Source of the DNA: Pestalotiopsis fici W106-1
Taxonomy: Eukaryota > Ascomycota > Sordariomycetes > Amphisphaeriales > Sporocadaceae
Length of the DNA: 64,000 nt
Reading direction: 5' to 3'
Assembly (NCBI RefSeq): GCF_000516985.1
Contig: NW_006917092.1
Location: 4,259,925-4,323,924 of the forward strand
Shown: positions 46,598-56,651 of the stretch, in pieces
Layout: each line of letters opens with the position of its first letter
How positions within the stretch are numbered: the first letter of the stretch is position 1
The notes under the pieces: generated by a model
Database searches by the model: none
Told to the model about the DNA's origin: nothing
Seen by the model: the letters and a program-made list of their open reading frames with translations, nothing else
Position numbers and translations under genes: made by a program

Positions 46598-47589
46598 ATG
46601 AAGTTTCTCGTTGCTCTTTTCGTCTTTGGGTTGTCCCACGGTCACTGTAATGCGTCACCATACCCACCCCAAAGAAAGTAACACCGTGACTTGAGATGAT
46701 CCACTAACTCGTATTTTCTCAAAGATACCTTTCCCGATCTGACGTACGACGGCGTCACATCTAGCGAGTGGGAGTGAGTGATTTTTTTTTTCCCCCAGTC
46801 AGTTGGATGGTTGCAGCCAAATATTTGCTTACAAAGACGATGCACAACACAGGTATATTCGGGAGACGACAAACCACTACAGCCATGGCCCAGTACAGGA
46901 TGTGACTGACTCTCAGATCCGCTGCTACGAGCTGACCGAGGGCGAGGGTGCCAATGGCACCCAGACTGTCGCGGCCGGAGATACAGTCAGCTTCGTCGTC
47001 GATCCTTCAATCCAGCACCCGGGCCCATTGCAGTTCTATATGGCCAAGGTCCCCTCGGGCGAGACGGCCGCCACCTTCTCCGGCGAGGGTGATGTCTGTG
47101 AGTATCTTGGCCGAGAGACATGAACAGTAGTAGTGGTAGTGCCAACAGGACAGATTCTCTAATCTTGGAACTTTGTGCTCAGGGTTCAAAATCTACGAAG
47201 AACACCCAACCATTACCACGGATGCCATTACCTTTGCCTCGAGCGGCTTGACCACTGTCTCGGTCACCATCCCCTCGTGTGTCGCAGCCGGCGACTATCT
47301 CTTGAGGGTTGAGCACATTGCCCTGCACAGCGCCTCAACGGAGGGTGGTGCACAGTTCTACCTGGCTTGCGCGCAGCTGACGGTCACGGGCAGTGGCAGC
47401 AAAACCTTTACTGGAGTTTCTTTCCCTGGTGCTTACTCGGTGAGTGAAATGGAAAATTCGCTCTACAAGCCACGTGGAGGCGATTGACATGAATGATTCT
47501 AGGCCACCGACCCAGGTATTCTCATCAACATCTACTGGCCCATCCCCACCAACTATACCAACCCAGGGCCAGACCCAGTGTCTTGTTAA
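46598..47589 (+). CDS. AA9 lytic polysaccharide monooxygenase (former GH61)
   Basis: Secreted copper enzyme that cleaves cellulose or related beta-glucans by oxidation. Five exons, 46598-46646, 46725-46773, 46853-47097, 47183-47439 and 47503-47589, give 228 residues with every intron GT-AG. The signal peptide [15 protein letters not shown] is followed directly by [11 protein letters not shown], so the mature protein begins with the His of the copper brace. The second brace His is in [24 protein letters not shown] and the QFYLACAQL motif supply the second-sphere His and Gln and the axial Tyr. The C-terminus [20 protein letters not shown] is the standard AA9 ending; no CBM1 or linker is present. 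Intron 1 cuts the codon right after the catalytic His, a usual position in this family. Confidence 0.92.
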
Positions 47590-48189
47590 GGAATCGTCCA
47601 AGATGGCCGCAAATGCAATGCATATTTGCTCGGTCTGTTCCCTTGGTAACTGCCCTGAAGCTGGGGGGCTCATAGTGGTGGACTGGTGAGCGTATTGGTA
47701 GTGTCCACACATATATGATGATATCAGCACTGGCCTTGGACAGAAGCCAAGAAAGAGATCTTGTCGGGACCAAGGCTCCAGACTCCCTTGTCTGCAAGAA
47801 ACATCTGTATCGGGGCTGGATTAGTTTGATATTATAAGATGGATCTATTTCACCAAGCTGTCTTTTGATACGTGATACTTTAAAGGCCAGCCCCAACAGT
47901 CACCCTTCACGCAATCGAAAAGCGAGGTAAGAAAAAAAAAAAAAAAAAAAAAGACTGCCATAGCCGACATACATCCAATGTCCTCCCCCTTTTGCTTCAC
48001 AAGAGGGCTGTTTTGATTCATGTCTATAGAAGTGGGTTTGGTTTCTCCTCATCAAGGGAAAAATCAACAACTCCTTTTTGTGCAATATTACGTTACAGTT
48101 GACTTCTCGCAACGACGGCGGCGTTTTATCTTTGTTTTTCTTTGGTGCTCACCTCTACTCTCTTACTTCTAGAAACACTACTTCTCTTC
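47590..48189. other. Convergent 3' intergenic region
   Basis: 600 bases between the AA9 stop (plus) and the CCT6 stop (minus), including a poly-A run at about 47932-47952. No credible ORF. Confidence 0.5.
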
Positions 48190-50203
48190 CTACTCCTCCG
48201 GGCCGTCCATGCCAGGACCCGGACCACCCTGCCGTCCCATTTGCCGTGCCTTGAGCAGCTCGTCGCACAGCAGCAGGTTGGAAGCGATACTCGAGGAAGA
48301 GGCAACGCAGTTGCGCAGTACTCTGAATGAATCGTAGACACCCTCCTGAGTAGGGTCCATGGGCTCGCCCGTGGTTAAGTCGAGACCAACAACGGCACCG
48401 TCGGCATGCTCGTCTTGGAGTGCCGCAACTGTTTTCGAGCATTTTCATGTTAGCAAAACAAGATCCTGGTAGAGCTTCTCTGTCTCCACCTCACCCCTCT
48501 CTCTCTCATATCGGGGAGGGACAATGACTTACGGGCATCCTGAATATCGTGGCCGGCGTTGGCAGCGAGCGTCTTGGGAATAATCAGCAGGGCGTCGGCA
48601 AAAGCATCCACACCCCACTTTGCCTTGCCCTTGACCGTCTTCTTGAACGAGTCGCTCTTGAGATGAGCTGCGCAGGCAACCTGGAAGGCACCACCACCGG
48701 GCACGACGCTCTTATCGACAATCATGTTGTATACACTCCGCAGACCGTCTCTCACGGCGTCCGAGATTTGTGTAATGGTGTGCTGGTTAGGACCCTTGAT
48801 CATGAGGGTCACCGACTTGGGCTCCTTGACATCCTCAATAAAGGTGTACTTCTCCTCTCCCAGCTGCTGCTCGTAGACGAGGCCGGCCCAGCCCAGGACG
48901 TCGGGCGACAGATCCTCGACGCTGTTCTGGGCAACACCTCCGCAAATGAGCTGCAGGCGCTCCATGTTCCTCCGCTTCGCTCTTCGCAGGGCAAAGATAC
49001 CGTTCTTGGCCAGGACATCGAGGGAAAGGGGGTCGATTCCCTTTTGGTTGACAATGACAAAGCCCTTGCTGGGATCATTTCCGCACACCTCCTTCTTGAG
49101 CTCGACAATCTTCTTGAGCTTGGCGTCAACGAACCTTCTCTCGCTCTCAACGAGCTTGTCGCGCTGCTCGGCGCTTGAGTAGAAGAAGCCCGAGTTGATT
49201 TCAGACTTTTCGTACTCCAGACTGACGTTGAGGGTCAGGATGTGCGCGTTCTCGACTCGCTTTGGCATGTCTGGGTGTCTGGGGCCGTGGTCCAGGGCCA
49301 GGCCGCGGATGAGCTGGGTATCCGAGGCGGTCCTGTGCTGCATCTTCATGATCTCGACCATGTGCAGGTCGGGCTTGGCGGGGGCCTGGTAGATGGCCAG
49401 GACGGCGTCCACAATGTCGGGGGTCAGCTTGCCGGCCAGTGTCGAGTTCAACTTGGTGGAGAGCGAAGTGCGGGCGACGGAGAGGAGCAATTCGCGGTCG
49501 ACCTCCTTGGGCAGCTTGAACGAGTCGAGGAACTTGAGGGACTCGGTCTTGGCGATCTCGAAACCTTCGGTAATGATTCTCGGGTGCAGGCCTTCGCTAA
49601 TGTATCGGTCGGCCTGCTTCAGGAGCTCTCCGACCAGGAGTACGACCGAGGTGGTTCCATCGCCGCAGATGTCGTCCTGCGCCGTTGCCGCTCTTGCAAT
49701 CATGACTGCCGTGGGGTTTTGAATCTGCATCTCGCGAAGGAGGACGTTGCCATCTTTGGTGAGCTTGATCTGACCTGCACCATCCACCAGCCTATAGGAA
49801 AGGGGGAAAGACCCATATGTTAGCGAGGTTCGGCCGACTGACTACCTGCCTGGCTGCCTGTTTGTGGAATGTCGTCGAGGGGACGATGGGGTCGGGGTCA
49901 GGTGGGATTATCATGGCGGTCTGCCACGAGAGAAGAAGAGGACGACTGCACCTACATCTTGATGGTGCCTAGGGGGCCCAGGTTGGACTTGAGCACATCT
50001 TGGAGGCCTTCACCGGCGCTGATGTTTACTTTCAGAGCTTCACCTCGCCGCTGCAATAGAAAGGTGAGCAATTAGCCAAACATGAAACGAACCGAACAGC
50101 ACACATGGTGAGTTGCTGTTGGGCTGGTGTTGGGAGTGTCTTGAGCAAGCTGTATACGTACGCGCGATTCGGCCTTTGGATTGAGAAGCTGTGCGGCAGA
50201 CAT
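48190..50203 (-). CDS. CCT6: T-complex protein 1 subunit zeta (CCT6 chaperonin)
   Basis: One of eight subunits of the cytosolic TRiC/CCT chaperonin that folds actin, tubulin and WD proteins with ATP. Four exons, 50162-50203, 49956-50050, 48533-49791 and 48190-48428, give 544 residues, the normal length. Landmarks: [13 protein letters not shown] start typical of the zeta subunit, [32 protein letters not shown], the nucleotide motif [82 protein letters not shown], the [11 protein letters not shown] loop, and [20 protein letters not shown] near the end. The zeta call over other subunits rests on the N-terminus and on the RNMERL region. The intron after residue 14 and the long third exon are consistent with fungal orthologues as far as I recall. 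Confidence 0.95.
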
Positions 50204-51039
50204 CTTTGATCGAAATGGAGGGATGCCAGGGAAGAAGAAGAAGGAGAAGAAGGAGGTGGTGGGGAGGGGGGGGAAAGGAAGGAAAGGGGGGGTTTTGTAG
50301 AAAAAAAAGAGGCAGGCGACAGGTCTGGCGATGCGATGTTGCTGCTGCTGCTGGTGCCGCTGCTATCGCGAATTATCAAAGAGCCCTCTGCAAATGCACG
50401 AGTCTTCACACACACACAAGCTACCTTCTTCTGGAAGGGGAGGGGGGTCGGAACTTTTTTTTCGGGGGTCTTCTGAGTGGCAGCAGCAAACAGTACATGA
50501 GTTCGCTCAGCAGCGGTACAGTGATTAGGTACCTACGGTACGTAGCTTGCCACAAACCTCTGTGTCTTTCTGCCTGTCACCTGTCACCCGGTACCTCTTC
50601 ATACTGTGCACATGTGGGGGTTGAATGGGTAGTCTGCATAAAGCTTGCTTGGTTTGCATGACACGGCACAAAATACGCATAGCATAGATGCAGTCCACAC
50701 TACAACTTCTGCCAGCTGCCAAGGTGTACATACTCTGTGCCCCCCCCGCCCTGACACAAACTCTCATCCTGCTTATGAGTGGACATGGAGTTCAGCGGCA
50801 CTCAAATCGGCCTGGTACTTTTGTGAGAGCGACATCATAACAACGTTACTTTCAATTGCAGCATTGATGCCGTGCATATTAAAGAGGTACATACACTAGG
50901 ACGTGGAAATACAACCAAATATGTGTGTACATGGACCACAATTAATACAGACGTGTATTTCAAGACAGAGAGGGGCATTCGTAACAACATGTTGACCTTG
51001 ATGAATCCCCGTTTCTGCTTATTATGGCTGTCAGCGTCG
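50204..51039. other. Intergenic region between CCT6 promoter and prenylcysteine oxidase 3' end
   Basis: About 840 bases. G-rich and GAA-rich sequence immediately upstream of the CCT6 ATG (50220-50300), a TTAGGTACCTACGGTACG motif near 50525, then AT-richer sequence. No credible ORF. Confidence 0.5.
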
Positions 51040-52905
51040 CTACTGCTGCAATATTCTTTGCTCCCACGCCTCTGGCAGCATGGCAGCAGCAATGTGATCA
51101 TCTTTGGGCTTGGTAGCCAGTCCCAAGTAGTCATCCATGATCAACCGTGCAACGTTCATTCCCGATAGAGCACTTGTTTCCATTGTGGAAATGAAACTTT
51201 CCATGCCCGATGTATAGTAAAGCCCTTCGCGCAAAATGGGGTCTTGGAAGGTCACCCGGGGGAGCTTTTGCGGGTACGGGTGAAACACGGTCGGGTGAAT
51301 CCACGAAACCGCTTCTACCACGTCGAACTCTGCTCGTGTCTCGGCATCGACGGGTCCCGTGAATGTGTCAGGTACTCGCACTCCCAGCAGAGAGGATAGA
51401 AACTCGGGCGTCACCTTGTCGGGCGAAAATATCTTGTACACGTTCTCCCGGCGCTGCGTGCTCGGGTTCATGGCCGTCCTCACCAACGTCGCTGAGAAGA
51501 AACCAGCCTTGCCAGCTGCCTCGGCGCCGGGCCGGGCCGTTTCATCATCTGCCAGCGTCGTCAGCACCGATGTGGGCACTGTCGCGCCTGGCTGCAGCTT
51601 GAAGAACTCTGGGCTGAAGCGGAAAGGCGAGGCAAATAGCGTCACGTGGAGAGTGACATATGGTATCTCGTCAATGGGCTGTTGCAGCAGATTCTCGTCA
51701 TGATCAATACCACTGAATTGGTAGGGTGTGGCAACGACGACGTCATCAAACTCAATGTGCTCAGCCTCGGCTACGGTCCCGGCAGCGTTGGTCGACTCCC
51801 GCGTCTTGAGTATATACTTGGAGGCCGGCGCAGACGGGTCGCTGCGACTGGCCAACCCGATGGACGCGACCGAGGTGTTGAGGTGGACGTATGCTCTCGC
51901 ATAGCCAGCCATGTGTGCAAAGATTTGCCAATTTCCCCCCTCGACAGCCTTGGCCCCGTCTGCTGCGAGGGACACCTGCATCGCCCACGGTCAGCATTAC
52001 AGTTTTGCCTTTGTGCGTCTCCCTTTATGCATTCGTTCCCTTCCTGGACTTGTGTGTACATACCATGGCACCCAGCCCATGGATGTAGGCTAGATTAGAA
52101 GCGTAGTTGACGCGAGTGGCAGTCTGTACCAGGTGGCGTGCAAACATACCGTAGAGCCCCTTTTCCTCCAGAAACTGCTGGCCCGTGAGGCCGGTGATTT
52201 TGTGCAGGCCCAGTTCGTATACTCTTGTGGTGAGTGAGCGGAAGGGGAAATGGGGTGCCTCATATAGTTTCAGAAAGGTGGCGACGGTCTCCTTGACCAG
52301 ATTTCTCGTGTAGTACGGGGCAGTGCCATATTTCCAGACGAGCTTGGCCACATCCCACCACCAGCTCGTCGTGGAGTCCTGTTCAAAGACAAACTCGTCG
52401 CCGTTCCAAACGCCCAGAAGGGTGTCCTCATCGGGACCCGGGTCGATGAGCGGGAGGTTGAAGTCATGGGCAGCATTCCAAAGGATGTGGTTGACGTTGA
52501 CAAAGATGGACGCGCCCAGCTCTACCGGCTGCATTGGGTCGTCATAAGCGTCGACCGTTAGGGTGCGACCGCCAATGCGCTCAGTCTTTTCAAACAAGGT
52601 GATGTTGACGGCCACTCCTGCTTCGTCGGCATACTTGCGGAGATGGTAAGCCGTGGAGGAGCCGGCGGCACCAGCACCTACACTCACGTAATATTGCTTA
52701 ATATTGCCCCTTTCTGGTCGTCCTTGGCCAGGCAAACAAGACGATGGGGCAAAATATACGCACCAATGATGGCAACCTGCTTTACTGAGTTGTGGCTCGC
52801 AGCATCGCCGTGGTCAGCGGCAGCGGCGGCAGCAGCGAGAGCGCCAAACGAACATAACAGTAGCGTCGTCAAGCTGGACGACGAGGTCAATAAGCCGTAG
52901 TACAT
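51040..52905 (-). CDS. Prenylcysteine oxidase / farnesylcysteine lyase family, FAD-dependent, secretory
   Basis: Oxidises the thioether of prenylcysteine released from degraded prenylated proteins, giving cysteine and the isoprenoid aldehyde (farnesal or geranylgeranial). Exons 52764-52905, 52064-52677 and 51040-51975 give 563 residues. An N-terminal hydrophobic segment (SLTTLLLCSFGALAAAAAAA) suggests a signal peptide, as in lysosomal or vacuolar relatives. The FAD Rossmann motif VAIIGAGAAGSSTAYHLRKY is split by intron 1 after the first Gly, followed by LFEKTERIGGRTLT. Family landmarks: VELGASIFVNVNHIL, PHFPFRSLTTRVYELGL, LGAMVSLAADGAKAVEGGNW, YVTLHVTLFASPFRFSPEFF, and the C-terminal LYYTSGMESFISTMETSALS. 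Length and order match the family. An SDR oxidoreductase gene lies about 1.6 kb upstream on the same strand. Confidence 0.88.
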
Positions 52906-54139
52906 GTTTGGGAATGGTCTGCTGGCGGTTGACTTGTTTTCCCTCCACCCAGTTGTACAGAATAGGTGGGCACGACGCTGACCGACTGGCTCGCGTCGTG
53001 ATTTGTTGTAGCGATTATTTATTCCGAAACGTCAGGTCTGTCGTCGTTTTCCAGTGTTGCAGCTTGATGTCAGATGAGGTTGATGAATAAATGAAACCTG
53101 GGCCCCACGGGTAACATATTTATGGGCCTTAGCGTCTAACCGTTGGGTGAGAAGTCAGTCCGTTCATTGGCGGCCAAGCTTGGCCCCCACCTTTCTGGCA
53201 GATCATATATTTTGTATATATCTATATAGTACCTACTTATATAGGATTCCATTTCCCTCCCACGCTATAATAAACCCCCCCTCTCCCCTCCCGGAGCCTA
53301 CAATTACTGGCATATCCTTATGTAGGGCATAGGCAACTCTTGGGATTCCTGCAACGGGTAGTACTCGGTATCTGCAGGCAAAAGGTCACCAAACTCCAAA
53401 CCCTGGGACATGAATGTCACCGTACTCTGTATATCGGAGATAACATATTGTTGTTGTTTTTTCAGTTGCCTCGAACAAGTACATTGAGCCGCCACTCCAT
53501 TACCAACAAGGACTACCGCGCCTCTTCTGCAACTCACGTTTTGCTCTTACGATTTCCTTCTACACATCATCAGGAGCATCGTTTAGTCAAATGTGGCATC
53601 TGTTGCCGGGCCACTTCAAGACCGCATTCAAGGAGCAGTTCTTCATCCCTTTGGTATTCAAGTCTTTATTATCAAGTTTGACACGATATTAGAGTCATCT
53701 TCTCCAGATGACTGCGTAGACATAAACAAGGCCAAGGGCGTGTTTGGTCCAGCACATGTCCGAGTCTTATGCTGCCCATTGGCACTAGACACGGGACCAA
53801 GCCGGTCAAATCATATCTACTTTCATATGATTCGGTGGATAGCCTCCCTAAGCAGGCCTTCCTTGTTGCGACCTGCGACTGGAAACTGTCACAAGGATCC
53901 TGTATTCGTCCAAGGGAGGGTACTTATGACAGTTTCCAGTCGTGACTTCGTTCATGCAACGTTAGGGCTTATTCAGACTGTCTTGGGAGTCAGCTTTAGA
54001 GTGTGGCAGACGAGTACACATATACAGTATTCGACTTTCTCCACGAATGACATTTCAACTTGAAATCAAGAAGCAATTGGAAAGCATACAGTAGCATCTC
54101 TTGGTTCTGATTTGCCATTCCCTACTTAATACTGACGAG
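52906..54139. other. Intergenic region with a long inverted repeat
   Basis: 1.2 kb between the prenylcysteine oxidase start and the small ORF at 54140. It contains a TATA-rich stretch (53205-53245) and a perfect 16-bp inverted repeat (53876-53942). The longest open frame, plus strand 53593-54063, has no domain-like sequence and I do not call it. Confidence 0.5.
53876..53942. repeat. Perfect 16-bp inverted repeat with 35-nt spacer
   Basis: Left arm CGACTGGAAACTGTCA (53876-53891) and right arm TGACAGTTTCCAGTCG (53927-53942) are exact reverse complements. G-T wobble and a further GTTGC/GCAAC pair lie outside the arms, so a longer imperfect stem is possible. Candidate structured RNA or remnant of a small inverted-repeat element. 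Confidence 0.85.
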
Positions 54140-54451
54140 TCAATCCTCGTTGTTGCCTCCAAGTCTATCAAATAACTCGTGTCCCTCCAAACTTGGTGGA
54201 TTTTTTGTTCTCTGGCGGAAGCTGGCCTGATTGAGATGATAGTAATGGTGATAATAATCCATTTTGAACTGATCAATCCGGTGTTCGGGAGTGAGAACAT
54301 TGGCATGGAAGCGGTCAAGAATCAACTCATATTCTGAAACCTTGCGTTTGAAGATTTTACGACTCTTGGGGTCTTGTATCCTTGAACTTTGGTTGGCAGG
54401 TTTGGATCTGGGTTTTGTGTAGAAGACACTGTGGGCTCTAAGAATATGCAT
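54140..54451 (-). CDS. Small hypothetical protein directly downstream of the SDR gene
   Basis: A 103-residue ORF starting MHILRAHSVFYTKPRSKPAN, only 40 bases after the SDR stop on the same strand but in another frame. It is Lys/Arg/His/Tyr-rich with the pieces SRIQDPKSRKIFKRKVSEYE, MDYYHHYYHLNQASF and an acidic end GGNNED. It reads like real protein (mixed amphipathic sequence, no low complexity), has no signal peptide, and I recognise no family. It could be a separate short gene, an alternative last exon of the SDR transcript, or chance. Confidence 0.4.
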   Translation of the reverse strand: MHILRAHSVFYTKPRSKPANQSSRIQDPKSRKIFKRKVSEYELILDRFHANVLTPEHRIDQFKMDYYHHYYHLNQASFRQRTKNPPSLEGHELFDRLGGNNED

Positions 54452-54491
54452 TATGGTGAATTTATCGTGCCCCTCTTGACTTTGAGGCAAC

Positions 54492-55525
54492 CTAGGAAGC
54501 CTCTGTCATTTCGGCATATTTTGCGCCCATTGTCTCGTCCCATTTGTCGACAATGGCATTGCCAATTCCCGCCGTGATCATTTCGTCACCCCTTTCAAGC
54601 TTTTTGCTGATTTCATCTATGAATTCCTCGATACTCAGAGCATCGGGGTTCTTGTGCTTCTTGTTGTCGTCGGGATCGTCACGGTCCCTGTGCACTGGAT
54701 AGAGCCCCCTCAAGATGATTAGCGATCACCTTTTCATTTCGCAGTGCTGACAATAAGTAATGTCAAGTCATGATAAAATGGCGCCTTGGGGTTGACTGTC
54801 ACAAGCGACCCCAAAAGACAGCAACATAACACAATGCTATGAATCTTGCTTACAGTCGGTCCCAACTGCTGGCGGTGCAATCTCAACGATGCGCACGCTC
54901 GTACCCCGGAGTTGTGTCCTGCTCAATTGTCAGTCAGTCGCTCAGTCAGACAGCTTCCATGATCGTCTGTTCTGGACAATACTATGCAGAATAGAGATGA
55001 AAGTTCTGGCTTGCCTACTCACCTGATCGCTAAGCTCCAGAAATGCAGCCAGGCCTTTGTGCCATTGTAGACAGGGTTGATCACGGAGAATGGCACAAAA
55101 CCCAGGACACTCGAAACATTGATGATCATCGAATGCTCCTTTGCTTTGAAGTGTTTTAGGAATGCCAATGCTAAATGCATGGGCCCGCGGATGTTGATAT
55201 CAATCTCCTGGTCGGCTTTTTGGAGAAACTCGTCTGGATCCTGCTTCAGTACCTCCAGCGGCCGCTGGACCCCGGCGTTGTTCACCAAGCAATCGATCTC
55301 GGGATGCTCCTTGGTGATCTTGCCCACAAACGACTGGATATCGGCGACGCGGCCCGTGTCCAGAACATAATATGCCGTGACCCCAATCTCCTTTGCCGTG
55401 GCTTTCAGGTTGGACTCGGTACGCCCGGCGATGATGACTTGTTTGCCCTGAGAAATAAAGTACTGTGACATTGCCTTGCCGATGCCGCCGCCGCCACCTG
55501 TGACGAGTGCACATTTGAAATCCAT
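54492..55525 (-). CDS. Short-chain dehydrogenase/reductase, DltE-like
   Basis: Classical SDR oxidoreductase using NAD(P)H; substrate unknown. Exons 55023-55525, 54854-54918 and 54492-54694 give 256 residues. Landmarks: cofactor motif FKCALVTGGGGGIGKAMSQY (TGxxxGIG), LVNNAG, catalytic Ser in INVSSVLGFVPFSVINPVYN, and the YNGTK active-site Tyr and Lys. The small second exon gives QLRGTSVRIVEIAPPAVGTD, and the third exon begins with the conserved HRDRDDPDDNKK and ends MGAKYAEMTEAS. I chose the ATG at 55525 (MDFKCALVTGG) as in relatives; in-frame ATGs at 55549 and 55684 would add non-conserved sequence. The 159-nt second intron is longer than the 104-nt first. It sits on the same strand as the prenylcysteine oxidase gene. 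Confidence 0.85.
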
Positions 55526-56170
55526 GTTTTGAGAGCCGGGAGGCATCATGGCAATAATGACTCGGTTATTTAGACAATCTGGCCTGATTTCGAGAAGTCT
55601 GCTCCGGCTTCGAGGGGTGTAGGAAGAAGAAAGAGACTCCAGGGGACAAGGGGCCAAAGATATCTGGCGGCTACGGTATTCCAAGGCAATCTAGCTAGAG
55701 CCGACCCTTCTCAGTGACAACATCTACCATCCTGATCATGCGTATTTCATGTAGGTGATGACGTATATGATATCTCCTGGGTACCATTCCTTACGCTAGG
55801 TAATGGAAACTACATTTTTTAATATACGAGACAGTCAGGCCAGAGTCCGCCCTGGCCGAAACGTGTGTCAGACGTCTCGTGCACTACATATACACACATA
55901 CATGGAGGCATAGGACACTAAACTGTCAACGGAAGTGTCGGTAAATGTCATATACACGTACCGGCAAGAAGAGCTGGACAAAACCTTAATAATTCCAAAA
56001 GAGACAGCCGTGCTATCCGATCACATCTACGTGCACATGGTGTTTATGAGACCACACCCCGCAGAGAATACAACCTCTTTCACGTTTTGAATATTGACAT
56101 TGCCATCGCTCCCTTCGACTGAAGCTGCAGCAGGGTTGTACTGTGGTGTACGCAGAATGTCAAATACCCA

Positions 56171-56270
56171 NNNNNNNNNNNNNNNNNNNNNNNNNNNNNN
56201 NNNNNNNNNNNNNNNNNNNNNNNNNNNNNNNNNNNNNNNNNNNNNNNNNNNNNNNNNNNNNNNNNNNNNN
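56171..56270. other. Assembly gap (100 N)
   Basis: Exactly 100 N with a (GA)n repeat at its right edge; gap of unknown true size, probably caused by the microsatellite. Confidence 0.99.
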
Positions 56271-56292
56271 GAGAGAGAGAGAGAGAGAGAGA
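56271..56292. repeat. (GA)n microsatellite at gap edge
   Basis: Eleven GA units adjoining the assembly gap; the full repeat probably extends into the gap. Confidence 0.9.
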
Positions 56293-56651
56293 AATCACGC
56301 AACGTGATACCAAGAGTTGATTAGGGGGAATGGACTTGTTCGCTAGACTATGGGAAGCTTAATACTTGGAGAAGTCTGTCTACTGTCGTGATAGGCATGT
56401 ATCTTGGTCGTGACAGCAATGGCATTGACGGCCACACCATTCGAATAATCGGTTGCTCATTGCCTTGTTCTGTTCACACTACCAAATGGGAGAAAAGAAA
56501 AACGCAAGGCAAATAGATGAAATGTAAAGCCTGACCACGAGACCTACAGCGACAAGTGGATCAAGCAGAATATCTTCTCGAGTTGTTCATCACCCGCTGC
56601 CCCATTAATGGCTCATCATTTGCAAACGCCAACTTTCTGAATGTTCAACGG

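Larger units (their letters stand above)
55526..56651. other. Intergenic region with assembly gap
   Basis: About 1.1 kb containing the leader of the SDR gene, the 100-N gap at 56171-56270 and a GA repeat next to it. No gene can be supported across the gap. Confidence 0.5.

Noticed and set aside
53593..54063. Plus-strand 156-codon ORF over the inverted repeat
   Set aside because: It includes both arms of the palindrome and no domain-like sequence; no upstream exon with clean splice sites.
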